Shown here one piece after another: positions 23,766-36,200 of a DNA stretch of 64,000 nucleotides (positions within the stretch are counted from its first letter, which is position 1; the number at the start of each line of letters is the position of its first letter). The notes beneath the pieces were generated by a model that was not told the origin of the DNA, ran no database searches, and saw only the letters and a list, made by a program, of their open reading frames with translations. The position numbers and the translations under genes were made by a program. This DNA is from Aurifilum marmelostoma (lineage: Eukaryota; Ascomycota; Sordariomycetes; Diaporthales; Cryphonectriaceae), in contig JAMXSV010000012.1 in the NCBI GenBank assembly GCA_027559495.1, positions 62,001-126,000 on the forward strand, read 5' to 3'.

Positions 23766-24656
23766 ATGCGAACTCTTATGCTACATGGTCACGCCACCAG
23801 CGGTTTTATTTTCAAGGCGCAGACAGGTCAGTATTAGGTTACCAGCTGGATCATCTATGCTAGAATTGACAAGATACTTCGCGCAGTCCCGTTCAGGGGG
23901 GGATTAGACAAGACGTTTAGCTTCGACTTCTTGGACGGCCCCTTTCCTTGTTCGCCTCCTCGAGGGCTATCATCAGTCATTTCATCCGCCTATGCTTGGA
24001 TGAAGGGTTCTGATGTCGACTCGATACGCGATTCTGCCCAATGGCTAACTCATCATATTGAGAGGAATGGGCCATATGATTGCATATGTTGCTTTTCCAA
24101 GGCAGCGGTGGTCGTCGTGGCCATGGTAATGGGTGAGGCTCGCGAGAAAGATGACGAGACGCGGCTGAAATACATGCCAAGGTCTATCGTTTTCATGAAT
24201 GGAAGCATTGAGTACTCTTTTCTCGAGGACCTCGGACTGCCTATCTCCGCAGAGGCCCGGGGTATCAAGTACAAGACGGAGCAGCTGGTCAAGTCCAAGA
24301 CCGATGCAGTTTCCAACCTCGCACGAACCCTGACACGTCCTGGCGCGGGGAATGGTCTGTGGGACGACACGAACAGACTGGTTCATGACGCTACCAAAAT
24401 GCCATCGCCGTCTGATTGTTTTGGGTTGGACTTCACTTCCTTGCCGAAAGATATCGTGATCGACATCCCGACTGTACATATTGTCGGGGCCAAGGATCCT
24501 ATATGGCCCTCGAGTGTTCAGCTCGCGTACCTGTGCAACTCAGAGAAGCGATCTTTTTACGACCATCGGGGAGGTCATGATCTACCAAGGACGCCTCAGG
24601 TAGCTGCCGATATCGCCGAAATTTTCAAGGAGCTGGCCAGGAAGCTGAATGTGTAA
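23766..24656 (+). CDS. LovG-like serine hydrolase (FSH family)
   Basis: Alpha/beta hydrolase of the FSH1 family, 276 residues. LovG in the lovastatin pathway releases the polyketide from LovB, and homologues accompany many fungal PKSs. Exon 1 (23766-23826) gives MRTLMLHGHATSGFIFKAQT. The most likely intron is 23827-23886 (GTCAGT, CGCAG), leading into LDKTFSFDFLDGPF, the family's next motif. A 33-nt alternative at 23831-23863 also keeps frame but is very short. The nucleophile elbow is CCFSKAA: the serine is kept but both glycines of GxSxG are replaced. The acid is in VGAKDPIWP and the histidine in GGHDLPR. It is convergent with the first P450. A product-releasing or editing thioesterase role for the neighbouring PKS is inference. 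Confidence 0.85.
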
Positions 24657-25107
24657 ATTTTGGGATTGTATAATTACATGAAATATTATCAAATTGGTGC
24701 TGTTCAAAAAATTCTTTAAATTTGTACAAAGCTTATTTTAGGATCAACAGATAAAGATGCCACTGACTGTCCATATTGCCAAACATATTGCGAGTATACT
24801 CTCAGGTCCTATGCCCTCGAGTCATCGCTAGTAACGTATTTGGACTTGATATTCCCTTCACTCATCATGAATTTGTTGACGTCCCGTATTCTCAATGTAT
24901 TGTATAGCATTGTTCAGCTCTATGAAAATTGATAAGCGGCATTGCACGACCTTATAATCAGCTCAACAATGCTGTCTGCATGATGCCTTGAATGAACACT
25001 TCTGTCATCCTATTAGTCCGATCTCTCATATAATCTCCAAAAATTACACCTTGCTTCCAACTTTATTCCACAGCAATATTGACATGAATCACGTCGTCTC
25101 AAGATAT
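24657..25107. other. Convergent 3' spacer
   Basis: About 450 bp of AT-rich sequence between the stops of the hydrolase and the first P450. Nothing coding is seen. Confidence 0.6.
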
Positions 25108-26963
25108 CTAGTCTAACCACCCGCCTACAACCCTCCACTTGACATCAAGGCCATTCAAGGGCCTTCCCGACAGACTGCCAATCGATATCGGCATCTTCCC
25201 CTCGTCATGAAGCTCGGTATCGACAAGCTCAAACGAGAAGCGGCCGACCCAAGACGCAATGACACAAGCCATCTCGGCCTTCGAAAAGCCCTGAGCGATA
25301 CAACTGCGGCTACCCTGCATGAAAGACAGGCTGGCATATTTGCTGGTGCATCCTCCTGTCGTGTTGAGGGAGCCATCAGCATTCAGCCAGCGCCTGGGGT
25401 TGAAGTGATTGGCATCAGGGCCCCAGAAGCGCTCGTCGCGGTGGAGACCTTTGATTGGCAGGATAATCCAAGTGCCTTTGGGGATGACTTGGCCGTCGAT
25501 GATGGTGTCCTGCAGCGGCTCACGCATGGTCTGCGGGATGGGTGGGTACCAACGTAGAACCTCGTTGATGAAGGCCTGAGTCATGGGCATCTGGTCCACA
25601 TCAGCACTGGTCGCCATGGGCGTTTGCTTCTCGTCATCAAGGTCATGTTGGTAAGAGTTGGGGTCCGGAAGATGAGAATGAGCTTCCTGGCGCAGGATCG
25701 GCTGCCATTCCGGATGCAGACATAGCATATAGATGGTCCAAGTAATGCCCACAGAGATGGTCTCATGGCCAGCTGCCAAGAATGTGGTCATCTGGTCGAT
25801 GAGCTCCTCCTCGTCAGCGGAGGCAACTTCTTCGTACCGGAAACACAAGCTCAGCAGATCCTTGCCGGCATTTGCTTTCTCTGCGGCCTGCTGGCGCCTC
25901 TCTCGGAGCAAGCGTCTACACAGGTCGCGGAAGACAGGAACCGACTCGTGCATTGTGCGGTTCCATCTGTTTGGTGTCATGTCCACGAGCCACGTTGGAA
26001 GCCACACCTTGAGTAGAGCAAGAACAACATATCCACGAGACGGCTCAATGGCCCGCCGGTACGTTTTGGCCAGCGGCGCGTCCTCATCCTGGATTGATCC
26101 GAAGTCTTCACCGAGAGTTGCCATGGTGACGATGTCGAGAGCCGCGCGGGATGCCCAGTGGCCGACCTCGAATACGGCATGGTCTCTGTGAGATTCCGAA
26201 ATGGCCTCGGGAACCTGCTGCGTGAGCTTCTGCGTCACCTCACAGGCCTTGCTCCAGAAAATAGGAAACATCTCGCGGATGTGCCGAGGGGCAAAGATCG
26301 GCAGAAACACACGTCGCTGCTGCTTGTGCTTTTCGAGTTCTGAGAGGACCAAGCCTTCACCTAAGATCCTCCCGGCAATGCCTTTGGCTGGGGCTGGCTT
26401 TATAAACTCGTCGACACGCGTGCAAATTTCCTGCACGGTCCTGGGCGTCGTGACGATGATCCTCTGGGTGTTCAAGATGCTGCGGTAGTATATGAAGCCG
26501 TCATTCGGTATTTCGCGGATCCTAAAGTGCATTGCAGCTTGGTCAGTAAGTATACAGGCCCTCAACTGGTGAAGCCAGCTCTTCGCAACCCCACATGAAG
26601 GTTCTTTCCCTACCATTTCTTCTCGACTTCGCCTGTCCCGGCGTAGAATATTTTCCAGAAATGGCCATTCAGCCAGTGGCCTCCCTAAATGCGTTATATA
26701 AGCTCATGTTTACATATTTCTCCTCCTGTGCGGTAGGAGTTGCTAACCTTTGGTTGAGGTAGTTTTGTGAGAGGACTGAGCCATAATGGTCTAAGCAGCC
26801 TTGAATAACACAGCCACGCCACCACGGTACCAGAGTAAAGAATTGCAAAGCATCCAACGTAGCCAGAGCGAGCGATGAAGGCTGACTTGGACTCATATCG
26901 AACAAGACCGTAAGTGGCTGCAAATACAGCAAGTTGGATTAACCGCCATGTGGGAACCGCCAT
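25108..26963 (-). CDS. Cytochrome P450, microsomal type
   Basis: A 566-residue P450 in three exons: 26963-26748, 26684-26614 and 26521-25108. Intron 1 (26685-26747) joins LPQPK to GGHWLNGHF, the proline-rich hinge of P450s. Intron 2 (26522-26613) joins VEKKW to IREIPNDGF, a strongly conserved stretch. The N-terminus has two hydrophobic segments for ER anchoring. The I-helix motif is AAGHET, the K-helix ExxR is EVLR in FINEVLRWYPP, and the haem loop is FMQGSRSCIAQGF, with Ala in place of the usual Gly two after the Cys. The exons agree in phase and no damage is seen. It would oxidise the polyketide or its amino-acid conjugate. The family number cannot be set by eye. Confidence 0.94.
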
Positions 26964-27590
26964 TGTCGCTTCTTCATCAAATTAAACAAACAAATCTGTT
27001 CAGAATCATTGATGAAAAAAATACAAACGATGGTCTCGGCCCTAAGAATGAGAGACTGTTCTGCTGAGGGTTATTTTGTTTCAAAGTCACACGTGTAAGT
27101 AAGCACAGAGTCTGGTGGCTGAGCCACGGAATTCATCTTTGGTCAAGTAATCAATGACCAAAGTCGTCCTATATTGCTGTTACCTATGTTTATCAATTTC
27201 CAGATTGGGACAGGCTACTTTATTGCCGAAAAGGGTCAGAGATATGCCCAAATGGGCAGGGATGGGGTTTGATTTCTCTCCTCAGATGAGGACCAAATGG
27301 GAGGACATCATGCCTTTATTGCCCGAACCACATGCTTTATTTGTCTAATGCGCGAATTGATCCAGGGCAAACTATCTCACTCAACTGATCATCGTTACAG
27401 CAGGATTTGTGCTTCATTTTGGGACCTTAAGGTTCCTGTTGGTAATAATGATGTGCACATGAATCTTGGAAGAATTTTCCTAATTTTCAAATATTCCAAT
27501 GACGATTGTGACAGTGACTAATTATTGCAGGAACAGAATTAGGTTCATCTTCAGTGTTATCGTATAGTGAGGTATACGGTATCTCCAGGC
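26964..27590. other. Promoter of the first P450 and 3' flank of the enoyl reductase
   Basis: About 630 bp between two genes that both read on the minus strand. It holds the P450 promoter and the reductase 3' UTR. Short open frames here have no family resemblance. Confidence 0.55.
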
Positions 27591-28869
27591 TTAGGCCAGA
27601 GTGTACACGAGTTTCTGACCGCTGACTTCTCCCTTCCTGATCTTTTCTACCCCCATGAGCACTCCTTTAAGACCGCCATCCTCCACCTTGACTGAATGAG
27701 GCCGAATCTTGCGGCCGTCCAGCAGAATCTGGATCTTCTCAAACAGCGGCTCCGCCATCTGTCGGAGCCGAGGCTCGGGCTCGCAGGCGTAAGGCGCCGG
27801 CCAGCTGGAGCCGTCGCCAGCGATCCGTGTAGCCAGGATCCAGTCCGGTGTGATGACCTTGCGTGTTGCCAAGAGGTCGTTGTACGGGTTCAGTGCCGTG
27901 TAGTGCCCTCCAGCACGTCCCATTGCGGCATAGCAGAAGCGCATGGACGAGTCTTCCGCAAAGCAGTCAATGGCGTATTCCAACAGGTTAGCCGTGTCGG
28001 TGCGTATCTCCTGTGCACAGTTGGGAGATTTGTAGTCGTAGACCTTGTCTGCGCCGTATAATTTGACAAGCTCAAAATTGTGAGGTGAGCAGGTGGTGAT
28101 TGTGGGAAACCCGCACCTAGAGGTCGGAGATGGAATTGTCAGTGTTGCGTATTCTTATCACCAGTCTAACTTGAAGATTGCGGGATAATGTGGACTCTGT
28201 GGCGGAAAAAAAAAACAAGAAATTCAACTGACAGGTGAAGTAATTGCAAGACCATGGTGCCGGTAGACGTGCTTCCGCCGTAGACGAGAACTGGAGGCAG
28301 AGGCTCACTCCGCTCAGAAGAGCCATCCAAAAGATTCAGAGGCCAGCCTAGTGACCAGAATAGAACCATGCAGGCGGATGCTATGGCTGTCCCCAGTGCA
28401 GCTGCGTCCTCAATCGCCATATAGTCAGGTACCTTCAAGGTCAGATCGCCCACAAGTTTGACGTATTCTGCAAAGGCGCCGCCTAAGGGCTTCTCGCTGT
28501 TCACTAGAAATAAAACAAGATAGATGTCAGTCTCGAGTCCGCTGTCATCTGAGGTGGACAATTGACGGTGAAATCCTTACTCCCACTGGCACTCCCGCAG
28601 ACTCTGTCTCCCACCTTAAGGTCCTTGTGCACATCTTTTCCGATGGCCACAACAACACCGGCGCAATCGAAACCAAAGATGCAGCCAGGGGTCACAAAGG
28701 CTCCGACGAGCTTGGTGTCGACAGGGTTCAACGCCACCGCACAAGTCTTGATGAGGATCTCGCCGGGATCCAGATTCGGGACTGTTATCGAGGTCGAGAC
28801 CTCAAAGTCGCCCGACGGACCGGCAACGATGGCCGTCTGGTGCTGTGGAATGACATGGGCGGTAGACAT
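27591..28869 (-). CDS. Trans-acting enoyl reductase, LovC-like
   Basis: Medium-chain dehydrogenase of 361 residues, the LovC length. LovC-type proteins dock on highly reducing PKSs that lack a working ER domain and reduce selected enoyl intermediates with NADPH. Exons are 28869-28581, 28503-28233 and 28116-27591, with introns 28504-28580 and 28117-28232. Joins give CGSASGMNSEKPLGGAFAEY and LLHLCGFPTITTCSPHNFEL, both close to the family pattern. The cofactor loop is LVYGGSTSTGTMVLQ and no zinc-ligand set is present, as expected. The gene is divergent from the second P450 across about 780 bp. The PKS at 33.3 kb has no ER active site, so this protein is its natural partner. Confidence 0.95.
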
Positions 28870-29649
28870 TTTGGTTCTTTTTTCTTTTCTTCTTTTTACA
28901 CTGCTATGCTATGTGAGCATGGGGAGATAGTGCGAGAAGATCTGCTGATTTTGGCTTTTATGGGCTGTTTTCATCATGCCAGAGATGCATGTTGGCTAGC
29001 CAGGTTTTATCTGCCTATTTACTCCAGAAAGACGGATTCATTGTTAGAAGACAGCTTGAGGGTACGGGGATCACCTCACTAAGATTGGTAAGTCGAGATA
29101 TCCACTTGTGCACGTGGCTTGGATTTGAAGGATGGCTGACAACACAGTAATTACTAGAATAGGTACTGGTCTTGCACTTGCCCGTCAGCGGGGCTGCATC
29201 CAAAACTTATGTTTCCTGATAGGAAATACTGATGATATCATTTGGGTTGTAAACATGGCTTTGCTATTTTTGACAGGATTAATCAGTGGCACTGGCAGGA
29301 AGTGAACATATCCTCAGGCAAACTCAGTGTTCTGAAACCCCATCATACGGTCTGACGTAGTAAGCGTCTGCAGACACTGCGTACCGTGTACTGGATATAA
29401 CCCTCCTCTTTAATTAGAATTTAGGTAGACTTTCTGATAAAAGCAAGAAAGTGCCAGCTATTCTGTCATTTGTGGTTCTAAGCTTGATATTTGGTGTCTT
29501 TGTTGGTCTAAACTTGCACATATGCTCGTCTCTGGACAGGTCAAGAGATGCTGACGAACGAGAAGCCCCCTTACTCTCCAAGCACATGCATCTGAATCAT
29601 ATTCTCGATCTATCTCCATCTTGCCCTATATTACGCCGTGCTCCACATT
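28870..29649. promoter_or_regulatory. Shared divergent promoter, enoyl reductase and second P450
   Basis: A 780-bp gap between two divergent cluster genes, so probably a shared control region. No motif stood out by eye other than pyrimidine-rich runs near each start. Confidence 0.5.
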
Positions 29650-31380
29650 ATGGATAGCATCAATCCCCTACATATCGCCACTCTCGGCGTCGTGTTTGTG
29701 CTGCTGTGCACACGCATCCGTCGATATTTTGAGGTTCGAGCGTTCAAGAGAACCCACAAATGCCAGACCCCGATCCGAGCTCCCCAGCCTGAGCGATTTC
29801 TTGGGCTTTCTGCATACAAAAAGCTGCGGCGTATCCGTCGCGAGCATATCAGCCTGCAGGAAACCCTACGTAGGGCTCTGGAAGTTGGCCGCACCAATAC
29901 GGCTGTCGTACTGGGTCAAGAGATCGTCTCCACATGCGATCCTGAGAATATCAAGACGGTTTTGGCAACAAACTTTACAGACTATGGAATCGGACCCAGG
30001 ATAGACGCCATGGGACCATTGCTGGGCAAGGGCATCTTTACTCTGGACGATGTGCCATGGCAACATTCAAGAGTAAGTGACTCTGCCAGAATTTAGAAAC
30101 CTTGGTTTTATTTTTTTATTTTTTTTTGTCTCCTAAATTGGGGACGAGTATGGCTGATTCTCTGGATCAATATCAAATAGGCTTTGATCCGTCCTGGCTT
30201 TACACGGGCCCAGGTAGCCGACCTCAGCAGCCTTGAGACGCATGTACAAGCCCTTATTTCATGTATACCAAAAGTTGAAGGAACGACCGTAGACCTACAG
30301 CCTCTATTCTTCAATCTTACCATTGACAGTGCCACGGACTTTTTGTTGGGGCAGTCAGTGTCCTGTCAGGGTAGCGCTCCAGGCTCGGCGGCGCGGCAGT
30401 TTTCAGAAGCCTTCGACTATGCCGAGGGGGTTCTCGACAGACGCGGGGAGCTGGGTAGATTCGCCTGGCTACTTTATGACCCCAAGTTTAAAGAGGCCTG
30501 CAGAATCGTGCACCAGTTCACCGACACGTATATACGCGAGACACTCAAAGGAAACACCAAGCCAGGTAGATATAATCTGCTGGCCGAGCTGGCGCGTGCT
30601 TGCCGTGATCCTGTCCAGATCAGGGATGAGCTGTTGAACGTTCTCTTAGCTGCCAGAGACACGACGGCTGGTCTGCTTAGCAGTGTGTTTTATCTTCTGG
30701 CCCATAATCCTGAAGCATGGAATAAGCTGAGTAGGGAGGTGGGAGGACTGAATGGCGAAATCCCAGAGTATAAGACACTAAAGGAGATGCGATACCTGAA
30801 GAGCGTCTTGAATGAAAGTAAGAAACCCCAGGCTTTGTACATCTGTGACACATAGAGGAGATCGTTGTTATTAACAGCGCAGCACAGCACTACGTCTTCT
30901 CCCACCAGTTCCAATCAATGCACGCTTTGCCCGTACCGACACCGTGCTTCCACATGGCGGAGGCCTGGATGGGCTGTCTCCTATCTACGTCGCTAAAGGA
31001 AGCCGTGTATTCTATTCTATCTGGGCTATGCATAGGCTCCCTGAGATTTGGGGTAGCGACAGTGAATTGTTCCGCCCTGAGCGATGGCTGAACGAGAAAG
31101 TCCCTCTGAGGCCTGGATGGGGCTATCTGGTGAGTCCACCAGAAAACAATCATATTGAAACTCACATTAATAACAAACACATGAATAGCCCTTCAATGGG
31201 GGGCCTAGGTTATGCCTTGGGCAGCAAAATGCCCTGGTCGAGGCCAGCTACACAGTTGTCCGGCTACTACAAGTTTTCGACCGCATCGAGCCGAGGGACA
31301 CTCGACCTTGGCAGGAGCATTTAGCTGTCACTCTCAGCAGCTTGCATGGCACAAAAGTTGCATTCTGGAAGCGAACATGA
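29650..31380 (+). CDS. Cytochrome P450, CYP52/CYP539-like
   Basis: A 497-residue P450 in four exons: 29650-30072, 30181-30817, 30888-31129 and 31189-31380. All three introns (30073-30180, 30818-30887, 31130-31188) have good signals and matching phases. One N-terminal hydrophobic anchor is seen. Motifs: DYGIGPR and LLGKGIFTLDDVPWQHSRALIRPGF, as in alkane and fatty-acid hydroxylase-type P450s; I-helix AARDTT; ExxR in NETLRLLPP, which spans an intron; haem loop FNGGPRLCLGQ. The family resemblance suggests hydroxylation of a long aliphatic chain, which would suit a reduced polyketide. The gene continues past two in-frame stops only if the introns are removed, so the model depends on splicing. Confidence 0.93.
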
Positions 31381-33295
31381 AGGCTTAAAGGCTCTGGTAC
31401 TGCCTCGTAGAGATTGGCGAGATTATAGCATCTTTTGAACCTTATGACTATGACAATGAGTAAGAGCAGCGTGGAGGACATTTAAACGAGGGAAATATGC
31501 CAATAGTTTCTGCATATGACCATCAATACTTAAGTATTAAATATATAAGTAAAGTCTCTATGACTGAATATGAGTTCGATGCAATCCAAATCTGGATTTC
31601 TTATATAAATCACTTTGAAAAGTATCAAGAATCTATATTTCAGTAGTTATTATATGTCGAAATGCCTATTGACATTAAAGCATTCACTAAAGCCATTCTT
31701 GAGTAATTCTACACAACATAGACATGTGCTTAGCAAGGAGCCTACGTTATGATTAGAAATCACTGTGTACAGCATATTGGGAATGATCCATTCATAGATC
31801 ATCTGCACGACCTTATCGTCTCATTGGCCTTGCTTTGACGGCGGACCGCCTAATATGTCTCTTACAGCCCCAAATAGTCACAAACCCGTAGTCTGTGCGC
31901 CTGTATAGCCTGGGCAGTCGATGTGTATCTCAGTGATGTCCTTGTAAGACCCTGGACGACCTCGCGGGGCTGCCTCCCCAGCCGCCCCGGCGAAGCTAAT
32001 TGTGCCCTGATCTTGAGATACCCGTATGTCATGTGAGATTAAAATCAGGGTTTCTATTCTATATTCCTCCAAAGAGAGGTCTGGAACGAATTGATCCGAG
32101 ACAAAATGGTGCCAGCCTCAGTTGTCTGTCTCGGGCAGACCTCCCATAACAGGACTGTTTTGGCCAGGGTGGTGATCAATACAAAAGGGCCACGGGGCTC
32201 CTTGTAGGCCCATGGCTGATTCTACTTGTCAAACAGAGTCCAGTTTTAGATTTCTGCCAGTGGCTTATGAGATTCATTACAATACTCATTCGGCCAAAAA
32301 AGAAACGAAAAAAGCAAGAAAGAAAGAAGAGGGGGGGGGGGGGGGGCCGGATAGTATGAGTCTCAAAACCCCATCAGCTAACTGAAGTCCGAGGCTGACG
32401 GACGATCTAGGAGGCGATTGTATGTGGAGGACAACTCTCCATACGCGCAGGAGGATCGACACCCTGCTCTTACTCTGAAAGAAGAGCCCGCAGGCAAGTT
32501 GCGGGGAAACTTGGTGATTACACAGCATTCTAGATCTCTTCAGGCACGCTGATCATTGATCAACGATTTCATGGCGCATATCATCCTATAATCGGTGACA
32601 CACCAGGTACAGAGAAGCAAGAACTTGGAGTAGACGTGACCAGACAAAAGTTTCAGTCATCCAAGAACACAAAATAATCACAAATCCCACTCAGATAAGA
32701 CTTGCCTCTTTCATTTCGATGCGCCATGGCGGGTTACGTTATGGTAGGCTTCCCCTTACACTCAGGCACCTGGCTCCAAATCCCACGCCTATCTTGTGGT
32801 AGGTTTTCTTTCTTGGAGGTGGGTTGGGGTGGGGGGGGGTATGCGGGCTGACTGAAGCTGATGCATCTACTTGCCGTTTTCGGTCCATACACATTGCAGA
32901 GGCTCCTACAATCAGCAGAATACCTAATACGGCAATCTTCAGATCTGGCATTGCTCTATGCCACGTGGGGTGGATGCAGGAGTTGTTCTTCAGGAACCAC
33001 ATCCGGGCCACGTGCTTTTCATGGTTGCTGCATTTGTCGAAATATTTTGGGCTACACAGGCGAACATTGGGCCGAACTTGCATGAGGCTTCAGCGATCGA
33101 CACTTCGCATGCTTTGCATTACTACACATAATTAGCACCAAGCTGTAGAATAGTGATTAGTTGATTGATTAAAGACGTCGATGTCGGCTCACCACGACGC
33201 ACCACTCTTTGGAGGCAGAGTCTTGGTTCTGCATCTTCGCGAACCCCCAAGCCCGTCGAAATTCTCTTTTTGTTTTTTGGCTTTCCTTCACTTCA
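31381..33295. promoter_or_regulatory. Intergenic region and PKS promoter
   Basis: About 1.9 kb, AT-rich on the left (31500-31850), with a 17-nt poly-G run at 32330-32346 and no supported gene. The right part is the PKS promoter and 5' UTR. Confidence 0.5.
32330..32346. repeat. Poly-G run
   Basis: About 17 consecutive G after an A/G-rich stretch. It lies in the intergenic region roughly 0.95 kb upstream of the PKS start; the length may be a sequencing or assembly artefact. Confidence 0.8.
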
Positions 33296-36200
33296 ATGGC
33301 CTACGTGAACGAGCCCATCGCTGTCATTGGCAGTGGCTGCCGCTTTCCTGGTGGCTGCTCGTCACCGTCTAAACTCTGGGAGCTGCTGAAAACGCCACGC
33401 GACGTCGCCACGAAGATCGACCGTTTCAGCGCCGAGGGCTTCTACCACAAGGATGGCAGTCACCATGGCACTAGCAATGTGCTGCACTCATACCAGCTCA
33501 CTGAAGATCCTCGCGTGTTTGATGCGCAATTTTTCAACATACCGGGATCCGAGGCAGACTCGATTGATCCGCAGCAGAGGATTCTGATGGAGGTTGTCTA
33601 TGAGGCACTCGAGGCCTCTGGCCACAAGATAGAAGAGCTATCTGGTTCGCCGACGGCTGTTTACGTTGGAGTCATGTGTAATGACTATGCGCACATCACA
33701 TACCACGATCTGGAGTCTCTGCCAAAGTATGCAGCTACGGGCACTGCCCTTAGCATCCTCTCAAACAGAGTTTCGTATTTCTTCAACTGGTAAGCCTCTT
33801 TTCCTCTTGATCTGATACTGTATGCAATCCACTTTTAGAGACATTCCCCATTTTCTCACGCATATTTTCTGCAGGACTGGCCCCTCTATGACCGTTGATA
33901 CCGCCTGTTCCTCTAGTCTTATTGCAACACATCAGGCTGTCCAGGCACTCCGGAAGGGAGAGTCCAACCTGGCCGTTGCTGCCGGAGCTAATCTGATATT
34001 TGGACCTAGTAAGGGAGCTTTCCACCATTTCCGCCTTCTTTCCTCTCGATCATCAATAAATTATAAGTAATTAGTAACTAAACATCCTTCATTCTCCTTG
34101 CAATAGCGAACTATGTCGCCGAGAGCAACGTCAATATGCTGTCGCCTACGGGCCGCAGTCGTATGTGGGATTCCAAGGCCGACGGTTATGCGCGCGGTGA
34201 AGGAGTGGCTGCCGTCATCCTCAAGCGGCTGAGCGATGCCATTGCGGACGGCGACACCATCGACTGCATTATCCGCGAGACCGGTGTGAATCAAGATGGG
34301 CGCACTCCTGGGATCACAGTGAGACTTGCTTGCTTCCTCTTGTTCCATCTTTCGAGAGTTGCTTTCGTGAATTGCTAATGCAGTCTCATAAGATGCCAAG
34401 CAGCACTTCGCAGGCTCAGCTCATCCGCCAGACGTACGCACGGGCTGGTCTCTCGGTCGAAAAGGACCGCTGCCAATATTTTGAGGCTCATGGCACAGGG
34501 ACCAAGGCTGGTGATCCACAAGAAGCCGGCGCAATCTACAAGGCCTTTTTTGGAAACAAGAAAGAGGCCCAAGGAGAAGAACATGAACCCAGGGATGTGC
34601 TATACGTGGGTTCCATCAAGACAGTAATTGGACACACGGAAGGCACCGCTGGAATTGCAGGCCTCCTCCGGGCGTCGCTTGCCATGAAGCATGGCTTCAT
34701 CCCGCCCAACATGCTCTTTGACGAGCTCAATCCTGATATCGAGCCTTATTATGGCAGGCTGGAGATCCTGAAGACGGCCAAGCCCTGGCCTGAGCTTCCA
34801 CCTGGTGTTCCCAGGCGAGCTAGTGTCAACAGCTTCGGTGGGTTCAGTTCTCCTTCTCTCGGCTTCTTTCTTGAAATCTAAGATGCTAATATTGCTGATC
34901 TCTTAATAGGATTTGGTGGAGCCAACGCACATGCAATTATCGAAGCCTACGAACCCGAGACTGCTAGCAAGGCTCTTCTCGCTCGAAGCTCCACAGCTTC
35001 CCTGCCGTTCCTGTTCTCTGCAAACTCGGAGAAGACGCTGGCCAACCAGCTCGAAGCGTACCTATCCTACCTGGAGGATCTGGACGAGGAGAGCACCAAC
35101 CTTCGCGACCTGGCATGGACCCTGTCACGCCGGTCTGCCTTTTCTCTACGCACTTCCTACTCTGCTCGCACGCTCGACATGCTACGCAGTAAGCTGAGGA
35201 CCGCCCTCGACTCCAAAAAGACCGACGGGGTGACTCTTGGTGTGCGACCATCCCACAAAAGCCACACAATCCTGGGAGTGTTCACTGGTCAGGGTGCTCA
35301 GTGGCCACGGATGGGCCAGAAGCTTGTCGAGGTCTCGCCATTTGCTGCAAGCTTGATGGACGATCTGGACGCATCCCTCCAAGCACTGCCAACACAGGAT
35401 CGCCCAGGGTGGTCCCTGAAGGAAGAGCTAAGCAAGCCTGCAGACAGCTCACGCGTTATGGAGGGAGCATTCTCACAACCCTTGTGTGCAGCCGTGCAGA
35501 TCATCTTGGTTGAGCTGCTAAAGGAAGCGGGCGTCACATTTGATGTCGTAGTCGGCCACTCGAGCGGTGAGATTGGCGCTGCTTATGCTGCAGGCTTTCT
35601 GAGCGCTGGGGATGCCATCAGGATCGCTTATTACCGCGGTGTCTTTGGGAAATTAGCAAGTGGTGGCCCGAACGGTACCTCCGGAACCATGTTGGCGGTT
35701 GGCACTTCGATGGAGGATGCGAACGAGCTGTGCGAGCTGGCGACTATGAAACGTTATGGACGATTCAACGTGGCGGCGAGTAACTCCTCAGCGAGCGTGA
35801 CTCTTTCAGGCGATGACAAGGCCATCGACAGGGCCAAGTTCATCTTCGAGGACGAGAGCAAGTTTGTTCGTGCGCTCAAGGTCGACACGGCGTACCACTC
35901 GCATCACATGGAGCCATGTGCTGAACCCTATATGGACGCCATGGCCCGAGTCCAGATTTCTGTCCAGAAGCCTAACCCTTCGTGCAAGTGGTATTCTTCG
36001 GTTCTTGGAGGTGATCTGGTCACAAGCGACATGACCGAGCAGCTCTCGGGCTCATACTGGAAAGAAAACCTCCTCCAGCCTGTCCTGTTCTCACAAGCCC
36101 TCGAGAGCGCCCTCAAGAAGCATGGCGTGCCGGCCATGACCCTCGAGGTTGGTCCTCATCCAGCCCTCAAGGGTCCCGCCAGTCTGGTGATTGAGGAGAC

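Noticed and set aside
23831..23863. 33-nt intron in the LovG-like gene
   Set aside because: It keeps frame but is shorter than usual fungal introns and leaves a longer linker than family members; the 60-nt intron 23827-23886 fits better.
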